In this document: piece by piece, positions 24,726-37,469 of the stretch
How positions within the stretch are numbered: the stretch's first letter is position 1
Layout of the letters: the number at the start of each line of letters is the position of its first letter
Assembly (NCBI RefSeq): GCF_017654505.1
Contig: NC_054559.1
Span: forward strand, 13,333,147-13,397,146
Length of the DNA stretch: 64,000 nt
From: Polyodon spathula
Taxonomy: Eukaryota; Chordata; Actinopteri; Acipenseriformes; Polyodontidae
Reading direction: 5' to 3'
Translations under genes and position numbers: made by a program
The notes under the pieces: generated by a model
Database searches by the model: none
The model's input: the letters and a program-made list of their open reading frames with translations, nothing else
What the model was told of the DNA's origin: nothing

Positions 24726-25301
24726 CAATATAAAGTATCACATTACAGATAATAGAAGTTATCAAATACAAAACAATAGTAGTAGGTAAGAGCAAATTCA
24801 AATAAGAAAAAAGAAAAAATACAATAAATAAAAACTAGAAAGAAAAACAAGTTGATAATAAAATTACAGCATGAATATAGATTTTTTTTTTTTTTTTTTT
24901 TTAACAGTGGTTGCTTTCTCGGTTAGAACTATGTGTAGGAAGAAATGAAATACAGCTATGTCTTTATATATTAATCAGGGTCTTTATAACCTAGAAAAGA
25001 GAAATGAAGACAAACGGAGGAGCAGCCTCCCTTGAGGATCAGGACTTCAGCTTTTATCCTGAGCTGCTCTAGCGAGGACATGGTTAGCAGTGAAGGTATT
25101 GACAGACTATTGCAACAGTAAGGTTTCAAGCCCAAATAATTCTCACTTGGCCGCAACGCACAGCCTTTCCTATGGCTGTTCAAATGCCAGGGCAGCCAGA
25201 GGGGATTAGAAGGGCCAGGTTGAAACATTGGCAGTTGTGCTGATGGAAGCTAAAGCATTGCCATTGGTCTGCTGTTAATTGAGCTCACACTGCAAGGCAG
25301 C
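24726..25301. other. Non-coding DNA, possibly part of an older retroposon
   Basis: A-rich sequence to about 24880 and a T run (24883-24902) are followed by moderately G+C-rich, non-repetitive sequence. No frame matches a known protein. Confidence 0.4.
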
Positions 25302-25425
25302 CAGCTACACCACTGTGCTAGTCTAGTGACTCTCAGGATACAGAGATCTCTGTGATATGGGACAGCTACACCACTGTGCTAGTCTAGTGACTCTCAGGAT
25401 ACAGAGATCTCTGTGATATGGGACA
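25302..25425. repeat. 61-bp tandem duplication (two copies)
   Basis: Two head-to-tail copies (25302-25362 and 25363-25423) are identical as far as I can read, so the duplication is recent. On the minus strand each copy contains TAGCACAGTGGTGTAGCTG. This resembles the 5' head of a tRNA-derived SINE including box A, so a SINE head may have been duplicated. Confidence 0.92.
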
Positions 25426-25701
25426 GGTTGCTGGAGGAAGGGTCGTTTGGAGGTCTGAATCTTGAACACTGCAAGTTAGCAGTTGTGAAAAAGCCAACTC
25501 AGTCGAAAAAATAAAAATACTACTGTACTTGTGTCGTTTTTTAGCTTACTTTTATCATTATTCACACTGACGTAGTTTACACTTAATAATTTGAGTTTTA
25601 TATAAATCCAATGGATATTACAAATGGATGGAATGTGGGCCTATATCATAGACATTGTCAGCAGTATTGATTAAATTTGATATGTAAATGATAGACAAAG
25701 A

Positions 25702-25812
25702 GGAGGAGATGTGATACCTTTAATTAATCACAAGCTTTCACCTGAAGAAGAGAACTTTGAGGTCTGAAAAACTTGTTAGACCAATAAAAGGTATCACATC
25801 TCCTTCTCTTTT
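25702..25812. mobile_element. Short TIR element, MITE-like
   Basis: The two ends share an inverted repeat of about 20-25 bases built on GGAGATGTGATACCTTT (left at about 25710, right at about 25784-25805 on the other strand). The middle is not palindromic and has no coding capacity. Similar sequence just outside both ends suggests the true element may be slightly longer. The superfamily is not determined. Confidence 0.55.
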
Positions 25813-25827
25813 TCTGTCATCTTTGGA

Positions 25828-26830
25828 TTTATACGCAGTGTTGGACACATTACTAGAAAAAAGTAAGTTATCACTAGCTACTGGGTTCTTCAGTTAATTA
25901 CTTAATAAAAAAAGTAATGCGTTATATTACTCGTTAAATGTTGCTCGTTATATTTCTTTCTCTTGTCTTGTCCTGTGAAACAGTTGTTGTGGCTATTGTT
26001 TTAAAAAAAAAAAAAAAAAAGATAATGTCTCTGCAGGTATCAAAGTAGAAGTGTAGTTTTGCTCTAGCCACTAGTTAACACTGTATGTGTCTGGTAATTA
26101 ATTTATTAAATGTATAATGTTTTTGTAGTATAAATACATTTCATTTTTGGCATATAGAAAATGTACTGTGTATTTTCTGACTTTCAATAATTATGCATTA
26201 TGAAGAGAGTTAGAATTCAATAAAACTATAAATAGCAAATCACAACAACAATCAAACAAAAAAAAAAAGTCTATAGAAAAACTAACTATATGGTGATTAA
26301 GCAGTAAACATAAAAATCATGGGGTGAGGCAATAAATGTGGCCACCACTGTGAGCAAGCAAACAAACAAATAAAACTGGTACGTACAGTGAAGTAAGCCT
26401 TCTCTCAGTCTTGTCGTATTACACTTCAAAATACACATTTCCAGTGTTTTTGAAGTCTATCAGTCAAAATTGGCATGTAGGGATGCACATTTGTTTGTCC
26501 CTAGTGCCTAGCCTTATTCAATGACAAGGCTCAGACTGATTTGATTGCCCCTCGGCTTATTATTGCCGTCAGACAGCCCTGAAGAGATTGTGTCATCGGT
26601 GGTGAAGCACCAACATTAGAGCAGTATGATGCATCGTGGTTAAAAAAGAAAAGGTCACTAAGTGTCCAACAGAGAAAAGGTAACGAGTGTTTCTTTTTTG
26701 CGGAATGTAACTGTAATATTATTGCTCAGATTAAAAATCTAACGCGTTATATATGACCTTGTTATTGACAAAAGTAATATTACAGTAACACGTTATCTAA
26801 GCAGTGCGTTAAACCAACTCTGCTGATACG
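25828..26830. mobile_element. 987-bp non-autonomous hAT-like element
   Basis: The element spans 25836-26822. It begins CAGTGTTGG and begins CAGAGTTGG from the other strand. Both ends continue into the AAAAGTAA / TAACGCGTTA-rich subterminal sequence typical of a widespread fish hAT group. The flanks TTTATACG (25828-25835) and CTGATACG (26823-26830) match at 6 of 8 positions, fitting an aged 8-bp target duplication. No transposase frame is present. It carries inside it the second copy of the poly(A)+54-bp segment (26003-26074). Confidence 0.72.
26003..26074. repeat. Poly(A) plus 54-bp segment, copy 2
   Basis: Eighteen A are followed by 54 bases (26021-26074) that match 22777-22830 at 53 positions. 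It sits inside the hAT-like element, whereas copy 1 lies in DNA with no hAT ends nearby. Confidence 0.85.
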
Positions 26831-27828
26831 TCTACCAATGTATTTATAAACATATATACAGAAACATTTTATTGAATTGAACATTGCACCATGTAATGTA
26901 TTCATTGTTTTACACAGAATCATTAATTAGGTTTGTAATTATTATCAAAGGCATTTTAATTACAAAACCTGTAGAGGTTATATATACACTTCTCACTTTG
27001 TACTATTTTACTCAATTCCATACTCTTTTCTGAAGCCATACAATAATGCTTTCAAGCATGTTCTCCTAATAGGCTATCGGTGGGATGAAAGCTCACAATA
27101 TTAATAGACTAAATCTTGATACACCTATGCAACTCTTGCTAGCAAGGATATTACAGTGTCTGTATTAGTATTAATTAACACAACCACCACCTGTCAATAT
27201 GAACATTCAAGTCTCAAGCGATAAGTATTTACTGTGCTGTAGTGATGCATATGGCAGTTACGTAATTGTTAAGAAGTAGAGAACTGGACACATTGTCTTT
27301 GCCTTTTCTGAGAGGTTATCTATGGAGTGTCCTGTGTAGTGAGGATGCATTGCCTGCCTGACAGCCTGAGCCAACCTTTACTGTACTTGCTCAATGGTTT
27401 GGTGCTAATGGCAAAGACAGCAGCGTTGTAAAGACTCACACCAAAACAGCATAGGGGGTGCTCGTAAAATGTTGAATGTGGGGGGCACAGCTGTTCCTCA
27501 GTGTGAAGGTGATCCCTAGTAGCAGGGGGATAGAGTTCTCAGCTGCTGGATTTTAGTGGTCTGGACTTTTTTTTTTTTTTCAAATGCTCCAAGGGGGGTG
27601 GTTCTCTAGTCTGTATGCGGTACCTTTAATGTTGGGGGAGGGTTCTTGAGTTCTTTTGTAGGTTATATTTGGTATATCAAGAGGAAGATGTTCTGTTTTC
27701 TTCTTGCCTTGCCTTTGTCTTCCATCTCAGTTTAAAGCTTCCTTTGGCATATGGTAGTTCATTAATACGTTGATGCGCAATGAGCTTTTGAATATGGGAC
27801 ATGCCCAGTTCACTTTCTTATTACACTA
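26831..27828. other. Non-coding DNA, nothing recognised
   Basis: No exon, RNA gene or bounded repeat is seen. A 14-base T run lies at about 27568-27581. Confidence 0.5.
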
Positions 27829-28167
27829 TGTAACACAATTTTTGTTCCTGGGTAGTAAGTGTTATTTCCTAATTGCTTATGCCTCAAAAGTATAGAAAAT
27901 GGCTATTATTCCCCACAAACTTTTCTTTTGTGACCAGGACAGTGATATTTCAAAATATCACTATTTCCAATGGGAAAACGGGCAAATGTGTGTCTTTTCG
28001 TTCACATAAAGTCAGAAAAAAACAACAGATGAATCCAAATGTATTTATACTAAAGTAATACAAAAATGACTACAAAAGATTTAGAAGTGAGTAGTTTTTC
28101 AAGATTTACGATTATACTGTAAAACACTTACTACCCAGGAACAAAAACAAATAAAAAAATTGTTACA
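27829..28167. mobile_element. 339-bp MITE with imperfect terminal inverted repeats
   Basis: The left end (27829-27872) starts TGTAACACAATTTTTG. The inverted right end (28118-28167) starts TGTAACAATTTTTTT on the other strand. Both continue into GTTCCTGGGTAGTAAGTGTT; the right arm has a short insertion. The interior holds a second small hairpin around 27940-27965. I recall closely similar sequence as an interspersed repeat in fish genomes but cannot name the family. The open frame at 27873-28058 is not a gene. Confidence 0.68.
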
Positions 28168-30714
28168 CGGTGTTATAGATATAGCAGCAAGGGGGAAGAA
28201 TATTAGCGTCTGAGAGTAAACCGGTTCATTTGGAGGACTAGACATCGTTTGTATACTATTTTATACAAACTGTCATATTATATATTAAACCAAGCACACA
28301 CTGGCTTTAAAAGCTGCTTCTGAAACAAGGCTACAATATAATGGTGTCCACCTCTGTTGTTTAACGATATATGGTAGACTCCAATTAGTTTATATCGACC
28401 ATGCCTTCAACTAAAAGATTGATTTTTTTCATTAGGTGTATATGTTTCATTAAATGTACAGTACAATGAATGCATATACACAATTGTTATTCATTGACTT
28501 TTCAGTCGTTTGCCTGGCCATCTTGATAATGCAAGCACGGCAGGAGGTTAGTTTCAAAAGGAGACTTAACAAGATATTTTTGCTCAAACTCAATTGCTGT
28601 CCCTTACTCCCTTTTAATTGTGGTTTAGTCATTAGTGTCCTATTGATTTGAAATATATGGATAAAGTGCATTTTTAGTGCTGTCAGGTTTTTTTTTTTTT
28701 TTCTCAATCCAGTACATCAGTCAGAGGTTTTTTTTTGTCTCAAATGTGCTTCTTCAAAAAAATACAAAATTTATATTGAGCGAGTAGAAAGATAGAGGGT
28801 AGTAGATTAATAAGGTAGCGAAAATTAATCCCCAACACATCATCACATGGAATTACAGTGTTAAACACTTCCTGGCATCTGTTATGTTTCGTAATATATG
28901 CAGTTTATCTTTTAAACTTTTCATTCTATGTATGTCAAAAAAGGCTTTGTTACTTAGTAGTACTATATTGGTTCCACTGATATAAGCATCAGTGTAAATT
29001 ACAGGGTAAAGAGCATACTATAACAGTGCAAGTTTATGTGGTAACATTTCAGTATGCACGTACATTTATTTCTTACTTTAGATCCACTGTAGCTATATAT
29101 ATTTTTTATTTTATTTTTCTATAAGGGTGCAACAGGGTCAGAACCCCCTTTTAATCCCTAGACATTATCTCAAACAATTTCACTTATGAATAGCAATTAC
29201 CCTTTATATAAAGGTGCTCACATTCATACTTAAAAGAGGTAATTTAACTTATTCCTGGTAGAAGTTATTTAAACTTGCAGGCATCTCCATTGATGGGCAG
29301 CCCTGGTACCTCCTTATCCCTCCTGACCAAAAGCCATAACATCAGTGCAGCCTTCCTGTGTTGTGTTACCATGCATGAAAAAGGGATATAAACTGTTCTC
29401 TTTAAATATCAGTTGGGTGGTCAAGGTTCATCAGAGTTGGAGGCTAAATATTACTACCACTAATTCGCTAAATGTGAGTCAGGAAATTAATTATACATTC
29501 TCTAAATAAAAACATCTCCTGTAGGCTTATACTGTATAAAACATATTCCCTCATTTCCTGGAATTGACATTTCTTCTCCATTTTTAGAAAATCTTCTTAC
29601 TAACACCACATGGTACTCACACAACTACCGCTTCTCCTGTCGGATTTGCCACATCAAATTGAAAAATTCTGTTTTATCATGAACGGTATTTATGTAGTCC
29701 TGGGAAACAAGATCCGACAGCATACTGAGCAGCACTCAACTTTAAATCTTTTGTGAAGATGTAGATGCCTGTTGTCCTTAATGACCTTGTCTTCTGGATG
29801 TACCTCACTGCTTTTTGAAGTTAGGTTCACTTCCAATCACGTTGTTCTGCGCTGCCCTTTGAGATCGGGACCATATACTCTTCTGACGTTCCATACTGAT
29901 TCTTGGCATAAGCTTTACCTGCCTTGTATTACTAACTTTAGATCTTACTGTATAAAAGAGATGCATTATTTATATGCATGTATAATGTATGCTTTTTTGA
30001 CCCCATTTTAAGCACTAGAAATGTTGCAATAAACATGTGTGATTATAGTACATAGCACTAACATCTACTGTAAAAGGGAAAGAAGAAGAGATTAAAACAT
30101 GCATGCCATTGGAAAACCAACAATTTTTCTACTTTACTTCAAATGACCCCTTGAAGTCGAATTTAGGGGTTTGGTGGAAGTGCAGTATTGAAATAAAGTA
30201 AATTCAGTTCATGTATTCCTGTGCCTTCACCTTGTATAACACACATTTACAGCGTGGCTATTGCTGCTCAGCTAATGATAAAAAACATAAAGACCTAACA
30301 AAAAGAGAAGGAATGTGTTTAACTTCCTTGTACGTATCTTAATGTGAGTTGTACCATCATTTCATTATTCCACGCTTCAAGTTTCATATTTTATCCCCGT
30401 TGGCGTAGCTTTATGTTCTAGTGTTGTTTTATATAAAAAAATAAAATCTGATATTCATGTAGTCATTTTTTTTGTTAATGTTTGAAAAAAAGATGTATAT
30501 CTTATTGAGGAGGAGGTGTGCATAGCACCCCGATGACACCATACTAACTGAGGTTTCTTCAGATTTGTCTAAAGGTTTCTTTTAAATGGCGATCCTACAG
30601 GAATGATACATTATATTGATTCTTCTAAAAAAGACCACAGCAGCCCAAGGGAATACAAGCTCACAGCCTGCCACCAGCAGCATGATACTACAGGCAAGCT
30701 TAGACACAATCAGT
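28168..30714. other. Non-coding DNA, nothing recognised
   Basis: A+T-rich with a few homopolymer runs (T at 28688-28702, T at 29100-29118 interrupted). No domain-bearing frame or bounded element is seen. Confidence 0.5.
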
Positions 30715-30928
30715 GGGACTCCACACACCAGTACTCCACACGCACTCGTATCCTAGTGGGAGTCCACACACCAGTACTTTACATGCACTGGTATCCTAGT
30801 GGGAGTCCACACACCAGTACTCCACACGCACTCGTATCCTAGTGAGAGTCCACACACCAGTACTTTACACGCACTGGTATCCTAGTGGGAGTCCACACAC
30901 CAGTACGCCACATGTACTGGTATCCTAC
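30715..30928. repeat. 43-bp minisatellite, about five copies, with dimeric structure
   Basis: Units start at 30715, 30758, 30801, 30844 and 30887, a constant 43-base period. Units 1 and 3 share the variant ACTCCACACGCACTCG. Units 2 and 4 share ACTTTAC(A)(T/C)GCACTGG. The array therefore expanded at least once as an 86-bp dimer. The open frame through it (30603-30842) is a by-product of the repeat. Confidence 0.93.
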
Positions 30929-31219
30929 ATACACACACCATCTACAAGGGTACGATTGTCCCATTTTATTCTCAACAGGATTTGATCTGGATTAGTTTTT
31001 TTTTCTATCTAGCTTCAGATTGATTGCTGCATTAATCTAATCTAATGAGGGACGTTTTGATGGCCTGTACCTAAAATCATGAAGATCCATCGTTTGCCCT
31101 GATCAAAACATTGACATGACCTGACTGTACATAGTGTTGGAAGGTTTCGCAAGGACTAATATTTAATCCTAATATTTACTGCAATTGGTATAAGGGGGTA
31201 GACAGAGGGTCGTCATTAC

Positions 31220-31560
31220 AATCAAGTTATTTGTTGTATCCCAAACATGTTAAATTGGATTGAGATCCAGGGATTTTGGTGGCCATAGAAGATGCTTGAA
31301 GTCTCTTATTGTATGCTCCTCAATTAATTTTGCATAATTCTGGCATGGTGGTAATGGAGAATTAATGTAAAACAATATATAGATTAAACATCTTAGCTGT
31401 GCTAGTAGGAACTCCTTTGTGGATTATTCTATTGTTCTTCCAAATTGATTTGGTGGAACAGACTGCCCTATATGTCATCTTTGGGAAAATGGTGCAAAGT
31501 TCAATATTTTGTACTTATGTGAACCCATAGAACAGCGTAAAACATTTACACAGCCCCTTC
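31220..31560. mobile_element. Degenerate DNA-transposon relic
   Basis: The stretch starting CCCAAACATGTTAAATTGG and running through GAGATCCAGGGATTTTGGTGG closely resembles a motif I know from decayed fish DNA transposons, seen from the non-coding strand of their transposase genes. Downstream sequence is compatible with further decay of the same element. No open frame, ends or target duplication were identified. Confidence 0.35.
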
Positions 31561-32512
31561 TAATTGAGCTTCAAGCTGCCATGAAGATGACTACCATAAA
31601 CATGTAGAAGCAACATATCTCTTTCTCAAGCTATGGCCCATAGACATGTTACAGATGTATTACCCATTCATCTATGAGTTAATTGTCATAGTATATTCTA
31701 GCCTATTGCACTACAAAGTTTTGTTTTTTTTTATTTCTGAGAAGAAACAATCAAAGCCTATATACCTCAATGACGTGACTATCCACCTATGAATGTCATG
31801 CTTAGATTTCATTTATGATTGTGTCTTGTAGTGGACTCCTATGGTTTTCAACAGACTGTTTTTTGTTTTGTTTTGTTTTTTTTTTACAGCTGTTTTTCAA
31901 GCACGCCTGCCAGCTGTGCTTAGCAGACTATAAATACACTGACCACAGGGTCAAGAGTTAAACCAAAATTACATGGAGTAAAGTAGAAACAATAATGTTT
32001 TCACATTCGTGTCAATGTTGCAGAAGATGCAAAAGAATCATTGGAAAGCCGAAGAAGCGGTCGCAGTTCTCCAGGGTATTAAGGATGAGAAGCTGTACTT
32101 GTGATTGACTTTGATCAATAGTATTGATAACGGGTGTGCTGTGTGTTTATATTAAAACAGAAACAAGGGTCAGTCTGCGCACCCAACAAAGTAAATCATT
32201 GTGACTCAGTTCCCTTTGTCTTTAAATCATTGTTAATTATTGTCAGAATCCCATTTGGTTCAGTTTAATGAGCAGCAGTGTTCAAGCCAGCAAAGAAATT
32301 CCGAAAGTAATGTATATGTGTTTGTATGGCAAAGTCAAACATACAGCTAATAAATAAATTGACAAAGCTGTCTTTAAAAAAAAGAAACTTTACTCCACTA
32401 TTTACAAACATGTATTTTACCATTTTCTTTTAATATCAAGCTTATTTGTTTTTGTAATGGATAGCTGTTGGTAAAACAATAACAGTGTTCTGGGGCCAGG
32501 GTCTCTTCAAAT

Positions 32513-32514
<2 letters not shown>

Positions 32515-32573
<59 letters not shown>
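32515..32573. repeat. (TTA)n microsatellite
   Basis: About 19 ATT/TTA units. The polyasparagine and polytyrosine frames on the two strands are artefacts of the repeat. Confidence 0.97.
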
Positions 32574-32574
<1 letters not shown>

Positions 32575-33086
32575 GTTGTAATGGTACAAGAAACACATTA
32601 CAGCGTGGAGAACAATACCTTTTAAAATCCAGATGTGTTCGACTCCTATATCAACCGATTGTAGTCATTCCTGACTTACCTCTGATGCCCCTAATGAGTA
32701 GGTGGGTTAGAAATGGTACATTATACGTTGACTGGGGATTACTTGTTCAAAATTTATAAAGTACTGTTGTGTAGTGTTGCTGTACAAACCCAGAGACACT
32801 GAACATCATTGGTAGAATGATTTTAGTCTTTTTTAGCAGACACTGCTGGCAGCATGCGCTACAGAACCACAGGTACACCCTTCAAAACATGTACCCTCCA
32901 CACCAAGTAATCAGTGCTTATATTAGACTCGGCTCAAGGCTTGGGGGTCAACCTATGATTCTTAGACATTTGCTGAATAAACAGCATCTGTCTGTGTATT
33001 TTTACTGATGTGATTCAGATCAAGAGCAGAAGACATGGGTAGAAAAACCCAGAAAGAAGTTATTGTGAAACTACAGGTTCTGTATA

Positions 33087-33166
33087 TATCTCTCTTTCTC
33101 TCCAGTCTCTTTCTCTCCAGTCTCTTTCTCTCTCTGTATCTCTCTCTCTCTCTCCCTCTCTCTTTG

Positions 33167-33225
<59 letters not shown>

Positions 33226-33243
33226 CTCTCTCTCACACACACA
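33087..33243. repeat. (CT)n low-complexity tract
   Basis: Pyrimidine-rich CT repeat, perfect for about 50 bases near 33173-33222, ending in a short (CA)n. A homopurine-homopyrimidine mirror tract of this kind can form triplex (H-) DNA. The RE/SL-repeat open frames over it are not genes. Confidence 0.96.
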
Positions 33244-36200
33244 GCTGTTTTCTTGGGTGATTGGAATAGTTTATTATCTGATGTTTTTATGCTGACAGAT
33301 CCAGATGCAGAACCTGATGCCTAGCCAATAGGAATGCCTTTAGATGTCACAGCTGTGCTTACCTGATCTGTGTACTAATACAGAAATGTGATGGCTCTTA
33401 CCAGTTCCTTAAATCCCCAAATAATCCTACAGTCTCTCTTCTCAACCTCTTTTGTGAAGTCTGCACTAACAGCACTATATGCAAACATGCCTCCGAGATC
33501 TACTGCATGTAATTAAATTGCCCCCCTCCTTCAGGGAGAAATCATGAGCAATGCTTCAAGTGGCAGGTCAGTAATTAGCACATTAATTAATGAAGTGTTC
33601 ATACATTTTACAGTTTTCAAAATGATTAGTCAGTAATTACTATACAGTAGCATTGTAATTCACATAAATGTATTGAAGAGTTTGTATAATTTATACAATT
33701 AATTACAATGTTATACCCTTAAGTGTTGTTTACTCACACTTTTTAAATGATTGCTTGTTTTGTCTAAGATTTTGTTGTTTAAAGGGAGCCTGGACAGACA
33801 TACCATTTTATTTATGACTGATAAAGTCTTTTGCACCAGTTACAGTAAATAAATGAATAAGAAAAAGCATTTCAGACACACATCCTAAAACATTTCCAAG
33901 ACATCACTCTTACAATCTAGGAAACTTGGTGCAGACTTCTCCAGTAATGTAGGAAAGATTAAATCACTCAAAACAGCAGAGAAAAACTTATGTAACCATA
34001 CACATTATTCATTTATTTTCATTAAGAACGCTAAACCATGGTGGAAGTAAGACTCCTGGTGCATAGCAGTTTCACCCATTCCAGGTGTTAGCTTGATTAG
34101 CCACAGTGTACAGGTAACAAGCTCAGGTATGTCTTATTAAATTCATACTAAAACCATGACTGGACTGAACTGCTATGCAATTGGAGTTTTATTATCATCT
34201 CTGTGAACTGTTTAACACCAACAGTAATACACTTTGGCTTGTGGTATGGGCTATCAGGTTGTCTCCCTCTGGAGGTTGCATTTGAAAGAGCGAGACAGTT
34301 CTTTGAGTTCAATGAGATTTTACACACTCTCCTTGCGATTTTTCCTTTTTTATTCCATATGCAGTTGAATTAGTTTTGCTACCTCACTGCATTATAAGAG
34401 AATGTTTTTTTTTTCACTGTTCGCAAATCTTTCATATGACAGTTTTAACAAAACAAAAGTAATATGTGGAAGAAGAAAAAAGACTCAGTTAACTGATATG
34501 AAATTGCTTTTTCTCTTGCTTGTGAGACCATGATACACAAGAGAGGCAACGTTAGCAATACTGTACCCTGTGCATATCTGAGCCAACACGTTAGCTATTA
34601 ATAATATGTAAATAGTGCGCTACAAGCCCTCTATTAGAGGCATGCAAGCCATTACTTTTGATGGGATTTTTGTGTTTCCAAAATATTTGCAGTTTTTTGG
34701 GCCCTATTCACAAAACTGTTGCGTTCAGTGATGTTTTATAAGTACTGTTTCTAAAGTGTTTAAAAATATTTAACATTTCTTTAAAAGCAATAGAAAGAAC
34801 TGCAGGTTTAAATTAATTAAAATGATCTTTTAAAGCTTTAATAGGGCCCTCTATCTGTGTTGCTGCATGTTGCATAGCCTTTTTTTTCCTGCAGTGACTA
34901 GAACCAGCAGAAAATCTACAGACAACAGACCTTTGGGGGTTTCTTATTACCAGAACAAACTCTTCTGCCTGTTAGAAATTCCCAGAACTTGGCAGTGTAA
35001 CACCAGGAATCAAGAAAGATACATTTTATATTTAATTACCCTTAGCTTTAGAGAGAGGGAAATACATAGTTATAGGCAGGTAGGTATATTACAACATGTT
35101 TTGTGCAGATACTGTGCTGTGAAGTCAGCTTTCATAGTGCCAGTACAAGTCTTTTTTTTCTGTGTCTGCTACAAATTATCAAGCCTTTGACCTAGATGTC
35201 AGATTCCAAAATATCTCTTGTCGCGCCAGTAATACACAGGGTTGAACCTTAACAGCATCTTTTTAAGACACAGAAATTGAGCCATGGGACTATGCTACGA
35301 GAAAATGGCAAGTCTTTTAATTTGTTTTATCATTTGCTTATTTTTTATTTACCTCTATTAGAATGGCTATCTAAATCAATTGTAACTTAATTATATATAC
35401 ATGGATGCTGGGGAAGAGGATCGGCACATAATCTGTGGAGGGAATAAAACTGGCATTAAATATATGCAGTATAATTATCTGTTTTGTGGCCTAGAGTCAG
35501 CATTTTTTATCAACTTTTCATAAGATTACAGGGAATGAAAACAAGAAGAGCTTGCTTCAGCTTTTAGAAGATGTAAGCAGTTTCACATAGAGCTCTGTCC
35601 CTTGAGACAGAATAAAAAGATAGGGGGAAAAAATCATGTTATTGGTAAATAACCTGACTTATTTTAAAATATTAAAATCTGATTTTTTTATTTAAAAATA
35701 AATATTGTTAATTACAACTTATGAGATATGGGGGTTGTTATTTATTTTAGTAGGATGAGTATACATTAGTATAAGGTTTGCAAATAAAAATAGTGCATAT
35801 GCTTGTTTTTGTTCACATTGAAACCCAAATGTGAACTACAGTCCATAGCTCCACTGTGAGTTTCGCATATGATACTAACTTTAGTATTTTTCTGTTTTTT
35901 AAACATGTTGCATTGACTTCTATCTTAGATAACAGATTGTCCTTTAAAATCTTTTCAAACTCATTAAAAACCTTTGATGGGATACTTCAATGGAGACATA
36001 TTGTGGAGCTCAGTGAGGCATCAGTTGGACAACCCTGGATTAGACTATTACAAAATACTGAATCACAGGGAAATTAAGTTAATGTTGGAGATTATAGGGA
36101 ACGCATTTGATCTTTCAGAGCTTGGAAGACAAAGACTTGCTCCTGTTCCATAACTTTAATATGAGGATTTCCTAGGAAAAGATTACTGTCATAGGGAAAT

Positions 36201-36854
36201 GATAGCAAGCACCCCACAGGAACTGGCCCCTCAGAATTCAGAGATTACTCCAGCTCCACTACTTCTCCACCTGGAATCACAGTGAATCAGATCCCCAAAA
36301 AATAAGGAAGGGGATTATATGAGATGATCAGAAATCCACAAAATACGATGTAAAAAACAAATAAGCAAAAACATTATGCTTGGTTGAATAATACCAGTAT
36401 ACAGCATATAGCATTTCCTTGCAGTGCAGTATATTTCAGTAATTAAATATTTGTAAACCACAAAGGTCTAAAGAAAATTCACCCAGAGGTCTGGCAGGCA
36501 GTGATGCTCCCACATGAAGGACCGTTTTGTCATTTACTGGGAAACAGATTCCCTGATTATGCCACATGTAAAAACAAATTAAATTATAACCTGCACTATT
36601 CAATATCATTGATTTCAACAGAACATCACTCCATTATTGCTTAGCTTAAAATGTGGTTTTAGTTGCAGAAATATTAAAACTAGAATGTGCTATTAAAATG
36701 AACTTTAGCCTTTGATCAATAAAAGGTTATTTATGGGTCATTGGAGGGGGTTAAAAAATTACTAAATAGATTTAGAGGCATTGTAATCTCCATAGAGATT
36801 ACATTGTTTAAAAGATTCTTCTTTTTTTTCATTTAAAAGTATCCGGATGCAAAT

Positions 36855-36855
<1 letters not shown>
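33244..36855. other. Non-coding DNA with possible regulatory segments
   Basis: No coding exon was recognised. At 33470-33620 there is complex, non-repetitive sequence with clustered TAATTA/ATTAAT homeodomain-type cores that could be a conserved non-coding element. A frame from 34867 follows a polypyrimidine tract ending in CTGCAG, which looks like a splice acceptor, but its protein is not recognisable. Confidence 0.4.

Positions 36856-36894
<39 letters not shown>
36856..36894. repeat. (TTA)n microsatellite
   Basis: About 13 TTA units. Confidence 0.96.
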
Positions 36895-36895
<1 letters not shown>

Positions 36896-37469
36896 TAAAA
36901 TATATACTGACTGAACATACATGACTATGTCAGTTTCATCAAAATTGCATAGACAGGCTCTTTGAAATTACAGCTGGGTGTCAGTTTTATTAAGTAGAGG
37001 CCAGTGTCTAAATTGGGCTGAGGTATGAACAGTGTAAAACTTGTGCTGTACTGTTTCTGTAGGGTGTACCAAATTGGAATCCCTATATAAATAAATGGCA
37101 CAGTCACTTCCATACTTCCACACCAATCCCACTTCTCCCGAGCATAACCACTGGGAATGAAGAACCTGAGGATCTCCGGAGAGAGAAATGGATAAGGCAG
37201 GGCCAGTACTCTTTGTTCTGATATTTAAGAAGCAATACTGTTTAGAGCAGCTGATACAACTCAATCAAGAGGCTTTAAACAGAATAGTTTATCCCCACTG
37301 TGAAGGGTGAGGAACTGTACTGTATTTTCTCTAATGATTAACTTAAAATCTGTGTTGAAAGACAACTGTTACAAGGTGTCTATTTACCTGTGCCTGGAGC
37401 TTAAAAACCGCTAATTATGCTACCGATTGGAAGATAAGAAAATAAATACACTATCTCCCAAATCAAGAA

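Noticed and set aside
32962..33295. Arg/Glu-repeat and Ser/Leu-repeat frames
   Set aside because: Translation of the (CT)n tract in different frames.
34867..35190. 107-codon frame after a CTGCAG acceptor-like site
   Set aside because: The protein is not recognisable and no donor or phase partner was found. The evidence is too thin for an exon.
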